From positions 1 to 6,504 of the forward strand of contig DKVL01000073.1 in assembly GCA_002491195.1 (NCBI GenBank): DNA of 6,504 nucleotides. The letters run 5' to 3'. Of the stretch, positions 1-5,530 are shown one piece after another. A program made the translations under genes and the position numbers. A model generated the notes under the pieces. That model worked only from the letters and a program-made list of their open reading frames with translations, made no database searches and was not told the origin of the DNA. Each line of letters opens with the position of its first letter. Position 1 is the first letter of the stretch. The stretch is from Lachnospiraceae bacterium UBA7179 (GTDB taxonomy: Bacteria; Bacillota; Clostridia; Lachnospirales; Lachnospiraceae).

Positions 1-1
1 G

Positions 2-235
2 AATGACATTTACCAGTTTTCTTCCTTTCCGTGGGTTTCATTTACCCATATTTCGCATACGGAATCCGGGAAAAAGGACAACGCCGTCCCAATGATAGAC
101 TGGGGGAAATATTTGATCCGTGATGAAAAAGTTATGCTTCCGTTTTCCGTACAAGTGCATCATTCTTTTGTTGACGGTGTGCATATCGGGAAGCTGGCAA
201 ATTTATTGCAGGATTATCTTGATCATTTCGAGTAA
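2..235 (+). CDS. Type A chloramphenicol acetyltransferase-like protein, C-terminal part
   Basis: The reading frame is open from the window edge to TAA at 233-235 and gives the last 77 residues. The 5' part lies outside the window. It contains HHSFVDGVH, which matches the HHxxxDG signature of type A CAT enzymes. There the second His is the general base that transfers acetyl from acetyl-CoA to the 3-hydroxyl of chloramphenicol, and the Asp is structural. The preceding stretch FSSFPWVSFTHIS and the following helix GKLANLLQDYL also fit the CAT fold, which works as a cytoplasmic trimer. CatA-like O-acetyltransferases in gut clostridia do not always confer resistance, so the substrate is uncertain. 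The active-site part seen here is intact. Family assignment is firm; the drug-resistance role is inferred. Confidence 0.9.
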   Translation, partial: NDIYQFSSFPWVSFTHISHTESGKKDNAVPMIDWGKYLIRDEKVMLPFSVQVHHSFVDGVHIGKLANLLQDYLDHFE

Positions 236-263
236 GTGATGAGCAGTTAAGGGGCGGTATGGT

Positions 264-284
264 AAAAGCAGCATTTCTGCTTTT
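264..284 (+). terminator. Hairpin after the CAT-like gene, possible intrinsic terminator
   Basis: The arms AAAAGCAG (264-271) and CTGCTTTT (277-284) are perfect inverted repeats around a 5-nt loop. They lie 29 nt after the CAT-like stop codon and are followed by CATTTTGTT. The A-tract/T-tract arrangement suggests a weak intrinsic terminator that could work in both directions. The GC core is only four pairs, so strength is doubtful. Confidence 0.5.
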
Positions 285-366
285 CATTTTGTTAAAATCG
301 TGTTATTCTGTAGGAAAGGATACGAGTAACGATTCAAGTCAGGATTTTGCTCATACTGCAAAGATA

Positions 367-385
367 AGGTTTGTATACAAAACCT
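367..385. promoter_or_regulatory. Imperfect dyad upstream of the Uma2 gene
   Basis: AGGTTT (367-372) and AAACCT (380-385) flank GTATACA, whose first six bases are themselves palindromic. The site sits about 27 nt before the GGAGGA ribosome binding site of the Uma2 gene. It could be an operator or a small leader hairpin. No clear -35/-10 pair could be fixed next to it; TTTTCA (281) with TATTCT (304) at 17-bp spacing is a weak candidate. The function is a guess. Confidence 0.25.
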
Positions 386-423
386 GAGAAAACGCAGTGG
401 CAGTGAGGAATGGAGGATTGATG

Positions 424-978
424 ATGGAGTTACCACAGGAAAAATACTATACAGTCGAGGATTATTATAATATGCCCGATGATATCCGGGCAGAGTTGAT
501 TGAAGGTGAGATTGTCTATATGGTATCGCCAAGCCGGATTCATCAGGAGATATTGGGGGAATTGTATAATATCATTAAAAATTATATCAAGTCCCAAGAT
601 GGCAGATGTCATGTATATCCTGCCCCTTTCGGCGTGCAGCTTGACGAGAACGAGGATACTGTGCTTGAGCCGGACATCTCTGTGATCTGCGATCCTGGTA
701 AGTTAAACGACCGCGGCTGTCTCGGGGCGCCCGATTGGATCATTGAGATTGCCTCCCCGTCCAACCCGAAAAATGATTACATCACAAAGTTAAATCTGTA
801 CAGCAGCGCTCATGTGCGCGAGTACTGGATCGTAGATCCGGAAAATAATGGAATCCATGTGTACAGTATGGACGGCGATCAATTTGCTGTAAATGCATAT
901 ACATTCCGCGATACCGTCAAGGTGGGGATCTATGAGGATCTGTACATTGACTTTGCAGGTCTTGACCTTGGACGATAA
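424..978 (+). CDS. Uma2 family (DUF820) endonuclease-fold protein
   Basis: A 184-residue protein, a normal length for the Uma2 family, which has a restriction-endonuclease-like (PD-(D/E)XK) fold. Most members have no known function and many occur as multicopy or mobile-associated genes. Recognisable parts are YTVEDYYNMPDD (9-20), the LIEGEIVYM strand (25-33), EPDISVI with the metal-type Asp (82-88), APDWIIEIASPS with Glu108 (102-112), and the closing KLNLYSSAHVREYWIVDP block (122-139). The acidic pair and following Lys look intact. The start at ATG 424 is chosen because GGAGGA (412-417) lies 6 nt upstream. The in-frame ATG at 421 is nearly as likely, and GTG 397 would put the Shine-Dalgarno inside the gene. 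Residues 14-27 recur as a fragment at 5335-5376. There is no partner methylase or toxin next to it. Confidence 0.88.
   Translation: MELPQEKYYTVEDYYNMPDDIRAELIEGEIVYMVSPSRIHQEILGELYNIIKNYIKSQDGRCHVYPAPFGVQLDENEDTVLEPDISVICDPGKLNDRGCLGAPDWIIEIASPSNPKNDYITKLNLYSSAHVREYWIVDPENNGIHVYSMDGDQFAVNAYTFRDTVKVGIYEDLYIDFAGLDLGR
464..504 (+). repeat. Segment of the Uma2 gene repeated at 5335-5375
   Basis: This 41-nt stretch inside the 5' part of the Uma2 gene matches 5335-5375 with three mismatches (486, 489 and 496). It runs from the ATTATAATATG string through the codons for MPDDIRAE. The match ends at 504. The downstream copy then jumps directly to the block that here begins at 996, so about 490 bp is absent from the second copy. 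Confidence 0.85.
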
Positions 979-1015
979 GGAGCTTTGGGAATAGCAAAAA
1001 ATTTGAAAAACAGGG

Positions 1016-1046
1016 TTGACTCTCATGGAGCGTCATACCGTATCCC
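1016..1046 (+). promoter_or_regulatory. MerR-type promoter, copy A, degenerate -10
   Basis: TTGACT (1016-1021) and TATCCC (1041-1046) are separated by 19 bp. The long spacer is the hallmark of promoters that MerR-family proteins activate by untwisting the DNA. Spacer symmetry is weak. The -10 box is poorer than TATCTT in copy B. Only a GNAT remnant lies downstream, which suggests this copy is decaying or now serves only as an operator. Confidence 0.55.
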
Positions 1047-1048
1047 GG

Positions 1049-1099
1049 AAACTGTGAGGAGACAGAATGCAGACTGTTTCTTCGCAGTTTTGTTATTTT
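1049..1099 (+). terminator. 17-bp hairpin with T-rich tail, copy A
   Basis: The arms at 1049-1065 and 1074-1090 pair along all 17 positions with three G-U wobbles around the loop AATGCAGA. The tail TGTTATTTT (1091-1099) follows. This is the form of an intrinsic terminator for transcription coming from the Uma2 gene. It overlaps the expected start point of the MerR-type promoter just upstream, so it could also act as a leader hairpin. Confidence 0.6.
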
Positions 1100-1138
1100 G
1101 TCGTTTATTCCGTTCCATGGTATTTTAGCTGTTTGGTA

Positions 1139-1285
1139 TTTAGAATCGTGAACAGCAATGTTGCCGGTCTTGTTACCATCGTTGAAACTTTAGCAATCGA
1201 TTTGCCAAACGGGTACATTAAAGTGGACGGACGCGCTGTCTTGCCTGAATTTCAGCACTGCGGTATAGGAAAAGTGGTGATGTAA
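1139..1285 (+). pseudogene. GNAT acetyltransferase remnant
   Basis: The frame from 1139 to TAA at 1283-1285 encodes about 48 residues that read like the middle of a GNAT N-acetyltransferase. They include the strands NVAGLVTIVETLAID and GYIKVDGRAVLPEF, then HCGIGK, which fits the Q/R-x-x-G-x-G/A acetyl-CoA binding loop (motif A). The normal N-terminal third and everything after motif A are missing, so a working enzyme is not expected. An ATG at 1067 opens the frame, but it lies in the hairpin loop of the repeat block, and the residues between it and 1139 do not look like GNAT. The fragment was probably joined to the repeat by a rearrangement. Confidence 0.6.
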
Positions 1286-1328
1286 TATAAAAATTATTTT
1301 GCTATAAAGAAAATTTAGAGTCGGACGA

Positions 1329-1358
1329 TATAATATATAAAATATCACAAAATGATAT
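1329..1358 (+). promoter_or_regulatory. Candidate promoter and operator of the BlaI/BlaR pair
   Basis: A perfect TATAAT (1329-1334) lies upstream of the BlaI-type gene. No good -35 is present at 17 bp (AAAGAA, 1306-1311). Eight bases further on is the perfect inverted repeat ATATCA-CAAAA-TGATAT (1342-1358), just past the expected transcription start. A repressor bound there would block initiation. Known BlaI/MecI operators centre on TACA/TGTA, so this motif is different. Self-repression by the BlaI-type protein is inferred. Confidence 0.4.
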
Positions 1359-1400
1359 ACGTTGCCAATGAATGTTGAAACTTCGACAAGGAGGACGGCA

Positions 1401-1817
1401 TTGAAAAAGAAAGATACTTTAAACAAAAGAGAAGAAGAACTGATGAACTATCTTTGGGAAATCAATAAACCTTTAACTGCAAGCGAGATGGCAAAACAAT
1501 TGGAAGCCGAAGGCTGGACGAATATCACTTTATGCAGAACAGTGCAGTCTTTGTCAGATAACGGCTATCTTGAAGTGGCAGGACTTGAAAAGATCACAAA
1601 AACATATGCGAGGAAGCTGATGCCAGCTCTCACCAAAGAAGAATACTATTCGTCTGTTCTTATGAACAGAGGGATCAATGCAAATTCTCTGGCGGATATT
1701 ACTGCCGCATTGATTGGCGTAAGCAGAAAAAATCCAAGAGAAAAGGATGCAGAAGTGATTGCTAAGCTGGAAGAAGTCATTGCTTCCCTCAAGGCGGCTC
1801 AGATCAAAGATGAATAA
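1401..1817 (+). CDS. BlaI/MecI-type winged-helix repressor
   Basis: A 138-residue cytoplasmic DNA-binding protein, a typical length for the BlaI/MecI/CopY family. The N-terminal winged helix spans about residues 9-72. It includes REEELMNYLWE, the second helix TASEMAKQL, the recognition helix around NITLCRTVQSLSDNGYL (41-57) and a short wing ending in KTYARKL. The C-terminal helices (about 77-135) would form the dimer. The start is taken as TTG 1401 because AGGAGG (1389-1394) lies 6 nt before it. Upstream in-frame codons (TTG 1362, ATG 1368) have no ribosome binding site. The BlaR-type protease gene follows after 9 nt, so the two are surely co-transcribed. No Asn-Phe pair, the cleavage site known from staphylococcal BlaI/MecI, is present, so inactivation may differ. 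The regulated target is not evident. Confidence 0.87.
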   Translation: MKKKDTLNKREEELMNYLWEINKPLTASEMAKQLEAEGWTNITLCRTVQSLSDNGYLEVAGLEKITKTYARKLMPALTKEEYYSSVLMNRGINANSLADITAALIGVSRKNPREKDAEVIAKLEEVIASLKAAQIKDE

Positions 1818-1826
1818 GGGAAACGC

Positions 1827-2954
1827 ATGCAAATTACATTTTTTTCTGTATGGATGACTGTCTTGTGGAGCAGTGTTCTTATTTTGATTTTCTATGTGCT
1901 GAGAACAAAATATAAATTAATTGACATTTGTAGTGTGTCAGGTGTGATTGTTTTATATTTGTTTTGCATGATAAGAATGATTATTCCGGTTGAATTTCCA
2001 TGGACAAAAGTAATATTCGGCGGAACACTCTATAACAAAATATACTATTTTTCCTATGTTGAACGAAATATAGGAAATTGTATTTCTGTGTTTGATTTGC
2101 TGCGTCTGACCTGGTATTCGGGAACACTTTTGATTTTATCGTATTACGTGATTCAATACGTGAAGATTGTCCGTTATTTTGGTGAAATGTCAGTACAAAG
2201 AAACATTAAAGCGGCACAAATAGTAGATGCAGTATGGAATGGCAGTAAAAAGCCAGATATTCTTCAGACCGCGGCGGTCAAGACACCCTGTTGTTTTGGG
2301 ATACTGCGAAAAAAGATTATAATACCAGATAAACCGTATACAGAGGAACAATTGAGGTTTATACTCCTTCACGAATGTTCCCATTTCAAAAATAACGATA
2401 TCCTGGTAAAGAATCTGATTAATATATTATGTGCACTCTATTGGTGGAATCCATGTGTATATTTATTAAAAAAGGATTTGAGCCAGAGTCTGGAAATCCG
2501 GTGCGACCTGACGGCAGTAAAGAAACTGGATCATCAGTTAAAAGGCGATTATCTGGCAGTTATACTAAGTGAATACAAGGATAGTCTTAAAACCGGAAGA
2601 TCTGCAGGTCTTCGCTATGATAATCCGAAGCTGCTCCTTGAGCGTTTTCAACTGGTTGCAAATGAAGGGCGTATTTTAGGAAATAAAGGACATATTTTTG
2701 CGTGGATTATCTCAGGCTGCCTGCTGTTTACATCCTACTCTTTTATTTTTCAAACCCAATATGAAGCGCCGAAGGAAGATATTGAAACAGTACCCGATGC
2801 CCATGAGGTAGATATTCATAATTCCTATTTGATAAAGGCTGATGATGGAAGCTATTTTCTACACAGTCAAAATAAAGATATTCTTATAAGTAAAGAATTA
2901 GCTAAAATGATGATACAAGACGGTTTTACTGTAATAGGAAAAAGTAATAAATAG
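1827..2954 (+). CDS. BlaR1/MecR1-type M56 family membrane metallopeptidase
   Basis: A 375-residue integral membrane protein, the signalling partner of the repressor encoded 9 nt upstream. Hydrophobic segments lie near residues 10-26, 36-54, 96-116, 194-214 and 289-308. The cytoplasmic zinc protease carries TPCCFGILRKKIIIP (153-167), HECSH (182-186, the HExxH motif) and Glu223 in SLEIRCD, the expected third zinc ligand. In the family, a signal outside the cell activates the protease, and the repressor is then removed. The outer C-terminal part here is only about 65 residues (311-375) and lacks the penicillin-binding sensor domain of true BlaR1, so beta-lactam sensing is not supported. The tail contains YLIKADDGSYFLHSQNKDI. 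The ribosome binding site is weak (AAGGGAAA), which suggests translational coupling. Family placement is secure; the stimulus is unknown. Confidence 0.88.
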   Translation: MQITFFSVWMTVLWSSVLILIFYVLRTKYKLIDICSVSGVIVLYLFCMIRMIIPVEFPWTKVIFGGTLYNKIYYFSYVERNIGNCISVFDLLRLTWYSGTLLILSYYVIQYVKIVRYFGEMSVQRNIKAAQIVDAVWNGSKKPDILQTAAVKTPCCFGILRKKIIIPDKPYTEEQLRFILLHECSHFKNNDILVKNLINILCALYWWNPCVYLLKKDLSQSLEIRCDLTAVKKLDHQLKGDYLAVILSEYKDSLKTGRSAGLRYDNPKLLLERFQLVANEGRILGNKGHIFAWIISGCLLFTSYSFIFQTQYEAPKEDIETVPDAHEVDIHNSYLIKADDGSYFLHSQNKDILISKELAKMMIQDGFTVIGKSNK

Positions 2955-2996
2955 ACTCACAAATATACCACTAAAATGCGACAATGTTCAATTTAG

Positions 2997-3137
2997 AAAT
3001 GGGAGATCAGGAAACTTTTAGCAGAAGGCTATTACAGCATTCCAGACTTGAATCTGAATATTGGCTATAAGGACGGAATGTTACGGGATCTTTCCAATGC
3101 AGATATAATGTACAACAGATTTGATCAGATGGCATAG
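2997..3137 (+). pseudogene. Orphan C-terminal coding fragment, unrecognised
   Basis: Between the BlaR-type gene and the next gene, the frame 2997-3137 is open for 46 codons after a TAG at 2994-2996. It reads like real protein: EIRKLLAEGYYSIPDL, then NIGYKDGMLRDLSNADIM and FDQMA before TAG. There is no start codon with a ribosome binding site, so it is probably the tail of a lost gene rather than a working small gene. The family is not recognised. Its end lies 20 nt before the next ATG, the spacing of an operon neighbour, so the missing gene may once have belonged to the downstream cassette. A TATAAT at 3104-3109 lies inside it but has a poor -35 (TTACGG). Confidence 0.4.
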
Positions 3138-3157
3138 CAGAATGGAGGATATGATTG

Positions 3158-3955
3158 ATGATAAGAATAGGAGACCGCGATATCAATGTTTATATGTCAG
3201 ACAAGCTGCAACTGCGAAGTCGGAGAGGTGTTCAGAGTTCCACGGACAGTTCAGACAAAACTGTCAGGGAAAACCGGGATACAGTCCAGATACATGATTT
3301 ACATGCAATAGATATTAAGAATAGAATGGATATTGAGAATAAATGGGATATTATGTCATCAAAATCAACACACTGCAGCATAGAATATCTTGATTCATAT
3401 TACTATAAGGAATTGCAGAGTGAAGTAGCAGACTATATTCATAACGTTGGTTGCAGTCAGGGTTACTATGGATTTGAAGATTTTATGGCATCGACAATGC
3501 ACGCATATTCTGTCCTGCATCAGCGAATTGTACAGGGGTATCTGGATGGAACAAGGGAGTTATATGTATATGATAATAAAGCGACTGATGGCATTCGTTT
3601 GCTGACACAGGAAGAAGAGCTGGAAAATCTGAATCAGGGTTACGAAGAGCTGATCGAATGGGATGCAGCCTGCGCCAAAGGCCGATATAGTGCTGCAAGG
3701 CTCAATGAAACGGTGGCTCATATGCAGTTAGAGGATTCGTATCATACCTATGACGGCGACCAGGTAAGCGGCTATATCCGAAAAGCCTATCGGGAGTTCC
3801 GGTCACGCTACTTGGCAGAATATGAAAAGGAGAATGGAGAGAGGGATGTAAAATCTCTGTTTATGTCTGTTTTGAACAATGGCAATCAAGGCGTACATGA
3901 TTTTTGTAAAGTGCTTTTTGGGAAAACCAAGGGCTCATTTATAAGTTATAATTAA
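3158..3955 (+). CDS. Hypothetical soluble protein, 265 residues
   Basis: Not recognised. No signal peptide, membrane segment, Cys cluster or catalytic motif is visible. About residues 1-70 are polar and probably disordered. They include a short hexapeptide repeat (IDIKNR, MDIENK, WDIM; about 51-66). From about residue 74 the protein looks folded and mainly helical, rich in Tyr, Glu and Asn. Stretches include EYLDSYYYKELQ, GYYGFEDFMASTMHAY, the acidic EEELENLNQGYEELIEWD, and YIRKAYREFRSRYLAEYEKENG. The start is ATG 3158 with GGAGG at 3144-3148, 9 nt away; TTG 3155 at 6 nt is possible and adds one residue. The gene is followed after 16 nt by the 452-residue gene with its own strong site, so the pair is probably an operon. 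That the two proteins act together is inference. Confidence 0.8.
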   Translation: MIRIGDRDINVYMSDKLQLRSRRGVQSSTDSSDKTVRENRDTVQIHDLHAIDIKNRMDIENKWDIMSSKSTHCSIEYLDSYYYKELQSEVADYIHNVGCSQGYYGFEDFMASTMHAYSVLHQRIVQGYLDGTRELYVYDNKATDGIRLLTQEEELENLNQGYEELIEWDAACAKGRYSAARLNETVAHMQLEDSYHTYDGDQVSGYIRKAYREFRSRYLAEYEKENGERDVKSLFMSVLNNGNQGVHDFCKVLFGKTKGSFISYN

Positions 3956-3971
3956 AATTGGAGGTAAGATT

Positions 3972-5330
3972 ATGGCAATTACAGGCGCAAATGACTATAC
4001 ATCATATACAAATTATTACACGGAAACAAAACAAAAGGATGGTTGTGAAAATACAAAAAATACAACGAGCAAGGAGACGACAGGAAAAACGTACAGCAAT
4101 ACCCGTGAGTATAAAAAATATCTGACAGAAAAATACAATTGCCTGAAAAACTCCGGGTATTCCGTGGCAATAAACAGTTCTCTTCTGTCGAAAGCATTAG
4201 GTGATGAAACGATATCAGGATGGTTGGAATACAATCTGTCTTTGATACCGAAAGTAGTTGATCATTTGAAATCTTCAGCGGCGGCATGTGGCAGTAAGAT
4301 AATAAGCTGCAATATTAATTTCAATGGATATGACGATATAACCACTGATCTGGTTGGTCAGTTTGAGGCTGATCCGGGAACGGAAAAAGCCAGAGAAGAA
4401 TTGAAAGAAAAAATGAAGAAGATAAGCGAGGAAAAGAAAGCGGAGGAAAAACGGACACAAGAAAAAAAGGCAGAGGAAAAAAGGATAATACAGCAGAGTT
4501 ATTCAGGAAAGTCAATGAGTGATATTGCCGTAAAAGCAAATAAGGAATTGACGTACCGGGATAGTGTTGACATAAGCGAAGAAGCGCTCAGACAGCAAGA
4601 TAACGGACTGTCTCTGGATAAAGTATTTGAATACTTTAGGGAACAGTATTCAAATCTTGAATCAGCCGATCAATTTAAAATAGAAAATCCCTTTAAAATG
4701 GAATTGCGTGCATCATCAATTTTCGGCGGGGATAATTTGTTTCAGGATTATTCCGAATGTCAGTATGAAGTGTTTCACAATTGGCTGGAAAAAAATGCAG
4801 GTAATTTGTCCGGGGAAAATCGTTTCAGGCTTTTCGATGAAGTGAAAAACGCTACGAATGCAATGGACAGGATGAATTCCATGGAAGGTTATCGGGGAAC
4901 ATCATTTGAATCAGTCATGTTGCTGGAATCCAGCAGAGTTGCATTGGAAAAAATCAAGAATACTTCCGTACCGGAAGGCTTGCGTTCGGACTTTGAACAA
5001 TTAATTCAAGAATATGTTCATTTTAATGAAGAATCAAGGGAGCAGATTATGGAGAAAATGACGCCTTCTTACATGGTAGAGCCTATCGGGGAAAGCGGCC
5101 AGTCATATAAATATAAGGATGAACTGCTTTCCAGCCAACGGAGTTTTTACAGTCGTGCAAAAGAGGATGTAAGGGATTTGTTAAGAGAATATTATTCTGA
5201 CAAATCCAATAAAGACAGGGTAAAGACAAAATTGCAGCAGTATATAGAACGATATCAAAAAAAGAATCTTTCTATGTATTCAGACAGTGGTTTGTTTGAT
5301 AAGGGATTAGTCTATTTAATGGTGGAATAA
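3972..5330 (+). CDS. Hypothetical protein, 452 residues, with charged coiled-coil linker
   Basis: Not confidently recognised. Residues 1-45 are rich in Thr, Asn, Tyr and Lys and look disordered. Residues 46-130 form a compact region (EYKKYLTEKY, SGYSVAINSSLLSKALGD, LIPKVVDHLK, ACGSKIISCNINFNGYDD). This resembles, from memory only, the N-terminal part of DUF6033-like proteins common in Lachnospiraceae. Residues 138-173 are a highly charged helix in which EKKAEEKR occurs twice (154-161 and 164-171). The rest (about 180-452) is mostly helical and rich in Glu, Ser and Tyr, ending in LLREYYSDKSNKDRVKTKLQQ and GLVYLMVE. There is no signal peptide or membrane segment. The start is ATG 3972 with GGAGG (3960-3964) 7 nt upstream. 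It is probably co-transcribed with the 265-residue gene. A structural, secreted or scaffold role is possible; nothing shows enzyme activity. Confidence 0.82.
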   Translation: MAITGANDYTSYTNYYTETKQKDGCENTKNTTSKETTGKTYSNTREYKKYLTEKYNCLKNSGYSVAINSSLLSKALGDETISGWLEYNLSLIPKVVDHLKSSAAACGSKIISCNINFNGYDDITTDLVGQFEADPGTEKAREELKEKMKKISEEKKAEEKRTQEKKAEEKRIIQQSYSGKSMSDIAVKANKELTYRDSVDISEEALRQQDNGLSLDKVFEYFREQYSNLESADQFKIENPFKMELRASSIFGGDNLFQDYSECQYEVFHNWLEKNAGNLSGENRFRLFDEVKNATNAMDRMNSMEGYRGTSFESVMLLESSRVALEKIKNTSVPEGLRSDFEQLIQEYVHFNEESREQIMEKMTPSYMVEPIGESGQSYKYKDELLSSQRSFYSRAKEDVRDLLREYYSDKSNKDRVKTKLQQYIERYQKKNLSMYSDSGLFDKGLVYLMVE

Positions 5331-5334
5331 ACAG

Positions 5335-5376
5335 ATTATAATATGCCCGATGATATTCGTGCAGAGATGATTGAAA
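5335..5376 (+). pseudogene. Remnant of a second Uma2 gene
   Basis: This fragment encodes MPDDIRAEMIE, equal to residues 17-27 of the Uma2 protein at 424-978 apart from one change. At DNA level 38 of 41 bases match 464-504. After 5376 the sequence moves within five bases to the repeat block that follows the intact Uma2 gene, so the whole endonuclease core is missing. The frame stays open into the MerR gene region (ATG 5343 to stop 5534), but the encoded peptide is a product of the deletion. The three mismatches suggest an old duplication or a diverged Uma2 paralogue. Confidence 0.75.
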
Positions 5377-5400
5377 GAAGGAAAAAATTTGAAAACAGGG

Positions 5401-5431
5401 TTGACTCTCACGGAGCGTCATACTGTATCTT
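5401..5431 (+). promoter_or_regulatory. MerR-type promoter of the MerR/TipAS gene, copy B
   Basis: TTGACT (5401-5406) and TATCTT (5426-5431) are spaced by 19 bp, as in MerR-controlled promoters. The spacer contains ACG-GAG-CGT, a short symmetric core, with weak outer symmetry. It lies 99 nt before the start of a MerR-family gene. Self-activation on ligand binding is the usual arrangement in this family and is inferred here. Confidence 0.75.
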
Positions 5432-5433
5432 GG

Positions 5434-5484
5434 AAACTGTGAGGAGACAGAATGCAGACTGTTTCTTCGCAGTTTTATCATTTT
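5434..5484 (+). terminator. 17-bp hairpin in the MerR gene leader, copy B
   Basis: The arms 5434-5450 and 5459-5475 pair fully with three G-U wobbles around AATGCAGA, followed by TATCATTTT (5476-5484). It would stop read-through from the 452-residue gene. The expected start of the MerR promoter (about 5438) lies inside the left arm, so RNA started there would keep only about 12-13 of the 17 pairs. Hence it may be both a terminator for upstream transcripts and a weaker attenuator or 5'-protecting hairpin for the MerR mRNA. Confidence 0.6.
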
Positions 5485-5530
5485 GGCAGGTCAGGATGCA
5501 AAGAAAAGTGCAGGAGAATGGAGGATTCAT

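Larger units (their letters stand above)
996..1099 (+). repeat. Promoter/hairpin direct repeat, copy A
   Basis: About 104 nt that recur at 5382-5484 in the same orientation. The alignment runs from AAAAAATTTG through the MerR-type promoter and the 17-bp hairpin to the ATTTT tract. Differences are one A missing from the A-run in copy B and about six substitutions, roughly 94% identity by eye. Copy A begins 18 nt after the Uma2 stop. In copy B the block follows a truncated Uma2 remnant, so the block travels with the end of a Uma2 gene. Confidence 0.92.
5382..5484 (+). repeat. Promoter/hairpin direct repeat, copy B
   Basis: Second copy of the block at 996-1099, in the same orientation and about 4.39 kb downstream. 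Promoter, hairpin and T-rich tail are all kept. It ends about 46 nt before the MerR start codon, so in this position the promoter has a matching regulator gene downstream. Identity falls away abruptly after the ATTTTG at the right end. Confidence 0.92.

Noticed and set aside
1067..1138. N-terminal part of the frame that leads into the GNAT fragment
   Set aside because: Its ATG lies in the hairpin loop of the repeat and the residues resemble translated repeat DNA, so it is not counted as part of a real GNAT gene.
3979..4287. Minus-strand open frame of 102 codons opposite the 452-residue gene
   Set aside because: It lies opposite a well-supported gene with a strong ribosome binding site; the product has no recognisable features and no start signal.
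4427..4484. A-rich direct repeat encoding EKKAEEKR twice
   Set aside because: It is explained by low-complexity coiled-coil coding sequence. It is not a CRISPR or mobile repeat, as units are short, adjacent and in frame.
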